NCBI GenBank assembly: GCA_020445765.1
Contig: JAGRFY010000095.1
Location: 1 to 33,053 of the forward strand
Origin: Rhodocyclaceae bacterium
GTDB lineage: Bacteria > Pseudomonadota > Gammaproteobacteria > Burkholderiales > Rhodocyclaceae
Reading direction: 5' to 3'
Length of the DNA stretch: 33,053 bases
Shown piece after piece: positions 8,392-15,394 of this stretch. How positions within the stretch are numbered: the stretch's first letter is position 1; the number at the start of each line of letters is the position of its first letter. A model generated the notes under the pieces. It ran no database searches. It was not told the DNA's origin and saw only the letters and a program-made list of their open reading frames with translations. Made by a program: the position numbers and the translations under genes.

Positions 8392-10124
8392 TGCGCATCC
8401 TGCTCCTGACCCACGGTTTCAACAGTCTGAGCCAGCGACTGTATGCGGAACTGGCGGCCGACGGGCACCAACTGTCGGTGGAATTCGACATCCGCGATTC
8501 GGTGGCGGAAGAGGCGGTCGCCCGGTTCGCGCCGGCGTTCATTCTCGCCCCCTTCCTCAAACGAGCGATCCCGGCATCGATCTGGCAGCACTGCCCGTGT
8601 CTGGTGGTGCACCCCGGCGTCGTTGGCGATCGCGGACCTTCGGCGCTCGACTGGGCGATCCAGGAAGGCGAGGAGGCATGGGGCGTGACCGTGCTCCAGG
8701 CCAACGGCGAGATGGATGCCGGTGACATCTGGGCGAGCCGGACCTTCCCGATGAGGGCGGCGACCAAGGCCGACCTGTATCGCCGCGAGGTCACGGAATC
8801 GGCCCTCGCCTGCGTGCGCGAATCGTTGTCGCGCGTCGATGAATGGCGCCGCGGCCACTGGCGGCCAACCCCTCTGTCCGCAGCCGGGGGGCGCGGCAGA
8901 CAACGACCGCTGATGCGTCAGAGCGACCGGCGCATCGACTGGCACCTGGACGACACGACGACGGTACTGGCCCGGCTTCGCGCCGCCGACGGCGTACCTG
9001 GCGTCGCCGACGCCCTGTTCGGCGAGCCCTGCCACCTCTACGATGCGCACCCGGGGCCACGGGATGCCGGCGGTGAGCCGGGCGCCTGCATCGCGCGTCG
9101 CGACGGCGCGATCCTCCGGGCGACGGTCGACGGTTCGGTGTGGATCGGTCATGTCCGCCGCCAGGGCACCCAGCAGATGCTCAAGCTGCCGGCGACCGAG
9201 GCATTCGCCGGGCAGGCCGCGGCCTTGCCCGAGCGCCCGGCGGTGCTGATGCGTGCCGCCGACGACTACGGCGAGCTGCACTACCAGGAGAGTGCGGGCG
9301 GCCGCGTCGGCTTCCTGTCGTTTGCCTTCTACAACGGCGCGATGGGCACCGACCAGTGTCGCCGGCTCGAAGCCGCGATCCGGCAGGTCGCCGCGCGGCC
9401 GACGCGCGTGCTGGTGCTGACCGGTGGTCCCGAGTTCTGGTCCAACGGCATCCACCTCGCGCGGATCGAGGCCGCCGAGTCGGCCGCCGACGAATCGTGG
9501 GCCAACATCAACGCGATGGACGACGTCTGCGCCTCGGTGATCGGACTGACCGATCGACTGACGGTGGCTGCGCTGCGCGGCAATGCCGGCGCCGGCGGCT
9601 GCTTCCTGGCGCTGGCCGCCGACCTGATCTGGGCGCACCCGGGGGTCGTGCTGAACCCGCACTACAAGAACATGGGGAATCTGTACGGCTCCGAATACTG
9701 GACCTACCTGCTGCCGCGCCGGCTGGCTGCCGATGCGGCCAACCGCCTGGTCGAGGGACGGCTCCCGGTGACCGCGGGCGCTGCCGCTGCGATGGGACTG
9801 ATCGATCGCTGTTTCGGTCGCGCAGGGGCGGACTTCGAAGCGCAGACTCGGGCACGGGCCGAGCAGCTCGCGGCGGATCCGGCCCTGTCCGAACGGCTCG
9901 CGGCAAAGCTCGCGCGCCGGGCTGCAGACGAGGCCGCCAAGCCGCTCGCCCACTATCGTGACGAAGAGCTGGCGCGCATGCATCGCAACTTCTACGGCTT
10001 CGATCCGAGCTATCACGTGGCGCGCTACCACTTCGTGCACAAGACGCCCCAGTCATGGACACCGCGCCACCTCGCGTGCCATCGCGAACCCGGCTGGCGG
10101 CGCGCGGACGGGGCTGCGGAATGA
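8391..10124 (+). CDS. hypX: HypX, CO-ligand synthesis protein of [NiFe]-hydrogenase
   Basis: A 577-residue HypX (HoxX). The N-terminal half is a formyl-THF hydrolase/transferase-like domain (VVHPGVVGDRGPSALDWAI near residue 73; NGEMDAGDIWAS). The C-terminal half is enoyl-CoA hydratase/crotonase-like (LRGNAGAGGCFLALAADL, NPHYKNMGNLYGSEYWTY). Family work shows that HypX takes the formyl group of N10-formyl-THF via CoA and releases CO, the active-site ligand, chiefly under aerobic conditions. The ATG at 8391 overlaps the hypE stop by one base. A TTG one codon earlier is less likely. It is the last gene of the operon; the usual C-terminal RYHFVHK and TPRHLACHR are intact. Confidence 0.94.
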   Translation: MRILLLTHGFNSLSQRLYAELAADGHQLSVEFDIRDSVAEEAVARFAPAFILAPFLKRAIPASIWQHCPCLVVHPGVVGDRGPSALDWAIQEGEEAWGVTVLQANGEMDAGDIWASRTFPMRAATKADLYRREVTESALACVRESLSRVDEWRRGHWRPTPLSAAGGRGRQRPLMRQSDRRIDWHLDDTTTVLARLRAADGVPGVADALFGEPCHLYDAHPGPRDAGGEPGACIARRDGAILRATVDGSVWIGHVRRQGTQQMLKLPATEAFAGQAAALPERPAVLMRAADDYGELHYQESAGGRVGFLSFAFYNGAMGTDQCRRLEAAIRQVAARPTRVLVLTGGPEFWSNGIHLARIEAAESAADESWANINAMDDVCASVIGLTDRLTVAALRGNAGAGGCFLALAADLIWAHPGVVLNPHYKNMGNLYGSEYWTYLLPRRLAADAANRLVEGRLPVTAGAAAAMGLIDRCFGRAGADFEAQTRARAEQLAADPALSERLAAKLARRAADEAAKPLAHYRDEELARMHRNFYGFDPSYHVARYHFVHKTPQSWTPRHLACHREPGWRRADGAAE

Positions 10125-10573
10125 CGTGGTCGATGCCCTGGCGGCCCCGTTCGGCTGCGAGCACCGGGCAACCACCGGCACGGCGAGCGGGGGGATGCTC
10201 GAGGCGGCGGCCGGCCGCTCTTGAGCTGTCTGCGATTCCACCTCGCCGTGAGCACCAACTCGACGCTGCTGGCGCGGGATCGACCGATGGCTAGCGCGCC
10301 GACTGCAGAGACGTCGCCGCGGCGCTGCACTTGCCGGCGATCCGCATCGAGCCGCTCGGGCAGCAGCCGCTGTCGCGTCTGGCCGGCCGCCACCGGCCTG
10401 GCAAAATGCGCGAACTGAGGAACAGGATCCTGCGGAGGGTGGCGCTGACAGTCGGTCCGGAACCGCGGGCATTGCCGGCCGGCAGCGGCGAACTCGGCCG
10501 CCGCCGGGTCAACCTGCACGCCAAGCCGGCGCAGCTGGGGCGCGGACCGCGACCGAGGGCCGGGCCGCGGCGG
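10125..10573. other. non-coding stretch after hypX
   Basis: About 450 bases between hypX and the convergent KTSC gene. The frames that span it have arginine- and proline-heavy shadow translations, and I support no gene. A 12-bp palindrome, GCGGCCGGCCGC, at 10207-10218 could form a hairpin about 85 bases after hypX, but no T-run follows it. Confidence 0.5.
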
Positions 10574-10840
10574 TCAGTCCTTGCGGAACAGGGCGTCGAG
10601 CGGATTTTCGCTCGACCGGGTGCTGGCCGCCGATGCGCGTCGCGCGGTGAATTCCTCTTCGATATTGTCGCGGTAGTAGCTCCACGCCGAGGCAGACGCG
10701 GCAAGGCGACGCCAGGCCTCCTCGCCGACACCGGCGTGGTCGAGCACGGTACCGTCGTCGAACTCGACCCGCAGGGTGCGGGTGCGGCAGTCGTAGCCGG
10801 CGGCCCTGAGCCTGCCCGAGTGAATCTGCTTCATCTCCAT
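10574..10840 (-). CDS. KTSC-domain protein
   Basis: An 88-residue protein. Residues about 5-62 match the KTSC domain pattern: SGRLRAAGYDCRTRTLRVEF, a TVLDH turn, then a SAWSYYRDNIEEEF end. The domain is named for its occurrence behind some lysyl-tRNA synthetases and is thought to bind nucleic acid or protein; no activity is established. The start is the ATG at 838-840 of that kilobase, with GGAGG about 9 bases before it. A second in-frame ATG is two codons on. The last 20 residues (SSENPLDALFRKD) look disordered. It lies 59 bases downstream of the ArsR-like gene on the same strand. Confidence 0.8.
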   Translation of the reverse strand: MEMKQIHSGRLRAAGYDCRTRTLRVEFDDGTVLDHAGVGEEAWRRLAASASAWSYYRDNIEEEFTARRASAASTRSSENPLDALFRKD

Positions 10841-10899
10841 CGATCGCTTCCTCCGTTCGAGCCGTAAAGTCGGGCCCGGATCGTCCGGGGCCCGGCACC

Positions 10900-11673
10900 T
10901 CAGTCGCGTGTGTCGCCGGCCAGCAAGCGACCAAACTCGCGGGCGCCGAGCGCAGTGATGTCGACCACCCGGGAATCCGGCCGTTGCCGGAGCCAGCCGA
11001 GGGAACCGAGCCGCGCCAACAGGGATGCGCCGAGGGTTCCCCCGAGATGGTGGCGTCGCTCGCTCCAGTCGAGACACGGCCGGCATGGCAGGCGCCGGCC
11101 CTGCAATGCCGCGCCGATGTCGATGCCGAGGTCGCCGAACCAGGCCGAGGCGCGGCTGCCCGGCTCGACCGAGTCGCCATCGACCCGGATCGCGCCGCGC
11201 GCCACCATCGACTCGTAGAGTTGCACGCCGAGTTCTCCGGCGAGGTGGTCGTAGCATACCCGCGCCTTGCGCAGCGCCGGCTCGCGCGGACTGCCGCGCA
11301 GGCGGACCGCGCCGGTGCGGAAGGCGACACCCATCAACGACTCGAGCACGCGCGCGACGTCCGGGGCAGCCAAGCGGAAATAGCGATGCCGTCCCTGGCG
11401 CGATACCGTCAGCAGGCCGGCATCGACCAGACGGTTCAAATGCGCGCTGATGGTCTGCTTGGTGACACCGGCAATGGCCGCCAGTTCGGTCGCGGTCAAC
11501 GCCCGATCGGCCATCAGCGTGGTCAGCACCTCTGCCCGTGTGGTGTCGCCGATCAAGGCCGCGACGCGAGCGATGTGGGGGCCGTCCCTCAGCGAAACCG
11601 CACCCGGCGCCCGCCTGACCGGACCTGCGTCGGGGGCGGGCCGGTCACGATCGGGTTCCTGGGATTCGTTCAT
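10900..11673 (-). CDS. ArsR-like winged-helix transcriptional regulator
   Basis: A 257-residue regulator. The winged helix lies at about residues 33-105 (RAEVLTTLMADRALTATELA, then GVTKQTISAHLNRLVDAGLL). A C-terminal effector domain of about 120 residues carries Cys140 in KARVCYDHLAGELGV and the pair Cys197/Cys200 before LDWSERRHH. These motifs recur in a proteobacterial subfamily of long ArsR-type repressors; the cysteines may sense metal or oxidation, which is inference. The ATG at 11671-11673 is chosen because upstream codons lack protein character. The start codon lies within one arm of a perfect inverted repeat, so autorepression is likely. It diverges from the NIPSNAP/ABM operon. Confidence 0.85.
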   Translation of the reverse strand: MNESQEPDRDRPAPDAGPVRRAPGAVSLRDGPHIARVAALIGDTTRAEVLTTLMADRALTATELAAIAGVTKQTISAHLNRLVDAGLLTVSRQGRHRYFRLAAPDVARVLESLMGVAFRTGAVRLRGSPREPALRKARVCYDHLAGELGVQLYESMVARGAIRVDGDSVEPGSRASAWFGDLGIDIGAALQGRRLPCRPCLDWSERRHHLGGTLGASLLARLGSLGWLRQRPDSRVVDITALGAREFGRLLAGDTRD

Positions 11674-11695
11674 GGTTCGATCGTAGGCGAACCAT
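11672..11695. promoter_or_regulatory. perfect inverted repeat, probable operator of the ArsR-like regulator
   Basis: ATGGTTCG (11672-11679) and CGAACCAT (11688-11695) form a perfect 8-bp inverted repeat with an 8-bp spacer. One arm includes the regulator's start codon. The site is 52 bases upstream of the divergent NIPSNAP ATG, so one bound dimer could silence both directions. The arrangement is seen directly; the function is inferred. Confidence 0.6.
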
Positions 11696-11746
11696 CGATC
11701 CGGCACAAGCGCCTAGCATGGTCGCTCACCGACTCCGGAGCATGCC

Positions 11747-12091
11747 ATGATCGTCTGCCTGATCCACTACCGCATCGATCCCTTCCAGCGTGATGCATTT
11801 CGTCGCTATGCCGAGAACTGGGTCCGCATCATTCCGCGCTGCGGCGGACACCTGCTGGCCTATTTGCTGCCGCACGAGGGCAGTATCGACGACGCCTGGG
11901 GGCTGATCGGTTTCGAATCGATGGCCGCCTACGAGGCCTATCGCGTGCGGCTGCGCGAAGATGCCGCCGGTCGCGCGAACTTCGCGTTCGCCGCGCGGGA
12001 GCGCTTCATACTGCGGGAGACCCGCAGCTTCCCGATGTTGGCAACGGGTTCCTTGGACCGACGGCCGGAGGGCCAGGAGGCACAGCCATGA
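11747..12091 (+). CDS. NIPSNAP-family protein
   Basis: A 114-residue protein with a ferredoxin-like alpha/beta-barrel fold of the NIPSNAP family: [20 protein letters not shown], then [20 protein letters not shown], then a [16 protein letters not shown] helix. Family members are dimeric and poorly defined in function; many are stress-linked. GGAG precedes the ATG by about 8 bases. It is the first gene of a two-gene operon divergent from the ArsR-like regulator, and its stop overlaps the next ATG as ATGA. Confidence 0.85.
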   Translation: MIVCLIHYRIDPFQRDAFRRYAENWVRIIPRCGGHLLAYLLPHEGSIDDAWGLIGFESMAAYEAYRVRLREDAAGRANFAFAARERFILRETRSFPMLATGSLDRRPEGQEAQP

Positions 12092-12429
12092 TTGCCGTGA
12101 TCTTCGAGGTGGTGATCGCGCCGGGTCGCCAGCGCGACTATCTGGGCCTCGCCGAGCAGCTGAAATCCCGGCTGGCCGAAGTGGACGGCTTCATCTCGAT
12201 CGAGCGATTCCAGAGCCTTCTCGATGCCGACAAGTTGCTGTCGCTGTCGTTCTGGCGGGACGAAGCGGCGATCGCCCGCTGGCGCGAGGACGAAGCGCAT
12301 CGGGCGGCACAAGGTGCCGGGCGCGGCGGCATCTTTGCCGACTATCGGCTTCGCGTGGCGCGCGTCTCGCGGGACTACGGCATGCATGATCGCGAGCAGT
12401 CGCCACCCGGTTCGGTCGACGGCGGGTGA
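12088..12429 (+). CDS. antibiotic biosynthesis monooxygenase (ABM) domain protein
   Basis: A 113-residue ABM-fold protein. Diagnostic pieces are [19 protein letters not shown], a [13 protein letters not shown] core, [17 protein letters not shown], and [10 protein letters not shown] with a following [11 protein letters not shown] strand. Such proteins act as cofactor-free oxygenases, haem degraders or unassigned stress proteins; nothing here decides which. AGGAGG lies 7 bases before the ATG, which overlaps the NIPSNAP stop. The last ~15 residues look like a disordered tail. Confidence 0.86.
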   Translation: MIAVIFEVVIAPGRQRDYLGLAEQLKSRLAEVDGFISIERFQSLLDADKLLSLSFWRDEAAIARWREDEAHRAAQGAGRGGIFADYRLRVARVSRDYGMHDREQSPPGSVDGG

Positions 12430-12520
12430 AGGCGGGTGCGGGCGGCGTGGCAGCCGATCGCGAACGCCGATCGGCCGAAGGACGGCAATCCCGGGGGGCG
12501 CAATCCAACGATCGTCGCGG

Positions 12521-12883
12521 AGCGCCGAGATCGAGATCGAGGTCGTGCTGGCGCCTGGCCGGCGTTTCACCGTCCATTGGCAGGCCGCGCGTGGGTCGAT
12601 CCATGTCGACATGCACGGCGAGCCGCCGATTGCCGATCCGGACACCGTGACGCGCATTCGTCTCGGCGCCGCCGATGCGGGCGACGGCGTGCTGTTTCGT
12701 GCGCCGTTCGAGCGACGCCACGGCTGGTGCTGGGAGATCCACGGCGCTCGCCCGGTGAACGTTCGCGTTCGAACCGCGGGTTGCTACGAGAAGCTGTCCA
12801 TGCCCAGAGGCGCACGTGGTCCGTTGCGCGGACGGCATCGTAAGCATCGGCCGTTGCCACCGGTCATCGGCGGGACAAGGTAG
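12521..12883 (+). pseudogene. remnant of a membrane-anchored GOLD/emp24-like protein
   Basis: This frame encodes a convincing C-terminal domain: EIEIEVVLAPGRRFTVHWQA, SIHVDMHGEPP, then HGWCWEIHG and PVNVRVRTAGCYEKL. The pattern (a strand pair, VDMHGE, HGWxW, PVxVxxxTxGxY) matches small proteobacterial 'transmembrane anchor' proteins with a GOLD-like periplasmic domain, as I remember them. Their N-terminal helix is missing here. The upstream in-frame stretch is Arg/Gly-rich, with no start or hydrophobic segment. The only in-frame start near the domain is a GTG at 12545, inside the first strand. I read it as a 5'-truncated, decayed gene; a short functional protein is less likely. Confidence 0.55.
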
Positions 12884-12893
12884 AGGGGCTGCC

Positions 12894-13838
12894 ATGTCGG
12901 TTTATCGCGACACTGGAATCGCACCATCCGAAATCACGCCGCGCCAGAACTTCGAGCGTCGCCGTTTCCTGCGCTGCGCGGCCGGTGCGTTGGCCGCCGG
13001 CCTGCTGCCGGTGCCCGCGACGGCGTCCAACGCAGCGGATACGGTGGCCCTGTCGGCGCGCCGGTCGTCGCGATGGTCGACCTCGGAACCGCCGACACCA
13101 CTCGCCAAGCTGCTTGCCTACAACAACTTCTACGAATTCGGCTCGTCGAAATCCGATCCCGCGCTGTACGCGCACAAGCTGCCGATCCGGCCGTGGACCG
13201 TCGTCGTCGAGGGCCTGGTGGCCCGACCGCGGCGATTCGACATCGACGATCTGCTGCGCCTCGCCCCGCTCGAGGAACGCATCTACAGGCTGCGTTGCGT
13301 CGAGGCGTGGTCGATGGTGGTGCCCTGGGTCGGCTACCCGCTGGCCACCTTGCTGCGGGCGGTGGACCCGCTCGGCTCGGCGAAATTCGTCGAGTTCCAG
13401 AGCTTTTACGACCCCGAAGTGGTGACGCCGCACTTCTTCGGCTTTCTCGAGTTCCCGTACGTCGAGGGGCTGCGCCTGGACGAGGCACTGCATCCGCTGA
13501 CGCTGCTCGCACTCGGCCTTTACGGCGAGACCCTGCCGCGGCAGAACGGCGCACCGGTACGCATCGTCGTGCCCTGGAAGTACGGCTACAAGAGCGCCAA
13601 GTCGATCCAGCGCATCCGTCTGGTGGAAGAGCAGCCGTTGACCAGCTGGCCCAAGGCCGAGCATCGCAACTACGGCTTCTACGCCAACGTCAATCCCGGC
13701 CTCAGGCACCCGTACTGGGACCAGTCGCGCGAACGGCGGATCGGCGACATCTTCAAGCGGCCGAGCGTGATGTTCAACGGCTATGGCGATGCGGTGGCCG
13801 CGATGTACACCGGCATGGACCTGCAGCGCAACTTCTGA
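12894..13838 (+). CDS. msrP: MsrP-type molybdopterin protein-methionine-sulfoxide reductase, catalytic subunit
   Basis: A 314-residue periplasmic sulfite-oxidase-fold enzyme that repairs oxidised methionine in envelope proteins. The Tat signal is at residues 22-45 (ERRRFLRCAAG, then a hydrophobic run). The molybdenum-binding cysteine is Cys135 in YRLRCVEAWSM. Other family blocks are NNFYEFG, PIRPWTVVVEG and VPWKYGYKSAKSI. The length is normal. The GGGG-rich stretch before the ATG at 12894 is a moderate ribosome site. In E. coli the haem-membrane partner msrQ follows msrP directly; here the next gene is an unrelated minus-strand ORF, so electron supply must come from elsewhere. Confidence 0.94.
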   Translation: MSVYRDTGIAPSEITPRQNFERRRFLRCAAGALAAGLLPVPATASNAADTVALSARRSSRWSTSEPPTPLAKLLAYNNFYEFGSSKSDPALYAHKLPIRPWTVVVEGLVARPRRFDIDDLLRLAPLEERIYRLRCVEAWSMVVPWVGYPLATLLRAVDPLGSAKFVEFQSFYDPEVVTPHFFGFLEFPYVEGLRLDEALHPLTLLALGLYGETLPRQNGAPVRIVVPWKYGYKSAKSIQRIRLVEEQPLTSWPKAEHRNYGFYANVNPGLRHPYWDQSRERRIGDIFKRPSVMFNGYGDAVAAMYTGMDLQRNF

Positions 13839-13847
13839 GCCGACGCG

Positions 13848-14144
13848 TCAGGAAAAGCGGTCGCGCCGCTCGCTGGCGATCTGGACCGCGTGGTGGATCA
13901 TGCGGGCGGTCGCCTCGGGGCCCTCGAAGCGGCTGGATTCCTCGATCGTCTTGTAGGCCAGCGCGAGCAGCCCGCGCATCTTCTGGAATGCCGGCGGATT
14001 GCTGCAATTGACCGGGGTGTGCCCCTCGAGGATCGACTGGACCATGCCCGGATCTCTCAGACGGACGTTGCACAGCGCCCCGAGCCCGGCAAGTTCGAGC
14101 GCAATCTGGTCCAGGTCCTGATCGAAATGGGCGAAGTGTGTCAT
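13848..14144 (-). CDS. small hypothetical protein
   Basis: A 98-residue soluble protein I do not recognise. It starts MTHFAHFDQDLDQIALELAG and is predicted mainly helical, with two cysteines (LCNVRL and VNCSNP). The ATG at 14142-14144 is the most sensible start: the frame stays open upstream but then runs antisense to the patatin gene with poor protein character. No clear ribosome site precedes it. It converges with msrP, with 9 bases between stops. Confidence 0.6.
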   Translation of the reverse strand: MTHFAHFDQDLDQIALELAGLGALCNVRLRDPGMVQSILEGHTPVNCSNPPAFQKMRGLLALAYKTIEESSRFEGPEATARMIHHAVQIASERRDRFS

Positions 14145-14342
14145 CCGTGTAAGTGTCCCGGGAAAAAGGAAAGCGATTGTGGTGCAATGCAGCATCGCAG
14201 CCAATCGATGACATCCTAGCCGGGAACGGGCGCCTTGTCCGATTTTGCGACCGACGGTTGGCAGAATGGCGCATTGCGGAAAGTTCTGCGCCCGAATGAT
14301 TGGGTGCAGGCCCTGAAGGGAGCCCGGCATCCGGAGGAATCG

Positions 14343-15377
14343 ATGATGTTTCTGCGCAAGATGGAACCTCGCGCCCGGCTCAGTCTGGCGCTGCAGGGCG
14401 GCGGCGCCCACGGCGCGTTTACCTGGGGTGTCCTCGATGCTCTGCTCGAACACGGCCGCTTCGGCTTCGACGGCATCAGCGGCACCAGCGCCGGCGCGAT
14501 GAACGCGGTGGTAATGGCCCACGGCTGGATCAGCGGCGGGCGCGACGGCGCCCGCGAGGCGCTGGACACCTTCTGGAACGCGATCTCCGACACGCCGCCG
14601 TTCGAGATGGCGGTGCCGGACGGTCGTGGCGACGGTGCCCTGGTGAATCCGGTCATGAAGTTCATGCTCCGCCTGTCCTCGGTGTTCTCGCCGAGCGAAC
14701 TCAATCCGCTCGACCTAAATCCATTGCGTGACGTGATCGAGGCCCAGGTGGATTTCGAGCGGCTGCGCCGACGTTGCCCGTTGCGCCTGTTCATTGCGGC
14801 GACACAGGTCAATACCGGCAAATTGCGACTGTTTCGCAACCACGAGATCGGCCCCGATGCGCTGCTGGCCTCGGCCTGCCTGCCGACCATGCACCATACC
14901 GTCGAGATCGACGGCGAACCGTACTGGGACGGCGGCTACGTCGCCAACCCGGCGGTCTTTCCGCTGTTCTACGAGTGTGCCAGCCGGGACGTGCTGCTGG
15001 TGCTGCTCAATCCGCTGCGCCATCTGACGACGCCGAAGACCGCCGACGAAATCCGCATGCGCGCGCTCGAACTGTCGTTTTCCGCCAACTTTCTGCGCGA
15101 AATGCGGATGTTCGCCCACGCCCGGGAATATGCCGAGGCTGTCCCATGGTGGCGGCGCGGGCGCCTGGAGCGTCGGCTGCTGGCTGCCAATTTCCATTTG
15201 ATCGAGGCGGGCGAACTGCTCGGGAAACTGGCGCCGGAATCCAAGCTCACGCCCAACCGCGAGTTTCTCCACGGGCTGCGCGAACTCGGCCGGCAGCATG
15301 CGCTGTCCTGGCTGAATGAAAAGAGCGGCTGCCTAGGCAACCGCTCTTCCGTGGAAATCGACGGGCTGTTCAACTGA
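14343..15377 (+). CDS. patatin-like phospholipase
   Basis: A 344-residue patatin-fold lipid acyl hydrolase. The oxyanion-hole glycines are in QGGGAHGAF (residues 18-26), the nucleophile is Ser49 in GTSAG, and the catalytic aspartate is Asp196 in YWDGGY, so the Ser-Asp dyad is complete. No signal peptide or membrane segment is seen. The start is the ATG at 14343, five bases after a GGAGG (14333-14337). An in-frame TTG at 14235 would add 36 residues and is less likely. The C-terminal 25 codons contain a long hairpin probably used as a terminator (see 15321-15348). Confidence 0.9.
   Translation: MMFLRKMEPRARLSLALQGGGAHGAFTWGVLDALLEHGRFGFDGISGTSAGAMNAVVMAHGWISGGRDGAREALDTFWNAISDTPPFEMAVPDGRGDGALVNPVMKFMLRLSSVFSPSELNPLDLNPLRDVIEAQVDFERLRRRCPLRLFIAATQVNTGKLRLFRNHEIGPDALLASACLPTMHHTVEIDGEPYWDGGYVANPAVFPLFYECASRDVLLVLLNPLRHLTTPKTADEIRMRALELSFSANFLREMRMFAHAREYAEAVPWWRRGRLERRLLAANFHLIEAGELLGKLAPESKLTPNREFLHGLRELGRQHALSWLNEKSGCLGNRSSVEIDGLFN
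15321..15348 (-). terminator. hairpin inside the patatin 3' end, probable terminator for the convergent phosphate transporter
   Basis: AAGAGCGG (15321-15328) pairs with CCGCTCTT (15341-15348), and an inner TGCC/GGCA pair continues the stem around a 2-base loop with one mismatch. Read on the minus strand, the stem runs into CTTTTCATTC, a short T-rich tail. It begins 47 bases after the transporter stop. On the plus strand it lies in the last codons of the patatin gene with no T-run. Confidence 0.6.
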
Positions 15378-15394
15378 CCCGCGGCCGGTCGGGG

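Noticed and set aside
14235-14342. A TTG-started 36-residue extension of the patatin gene.
   Set aside because: No ribosome site for the TTG, while GGAGG precedes the ATG at 14343, just before the first conserved strand.
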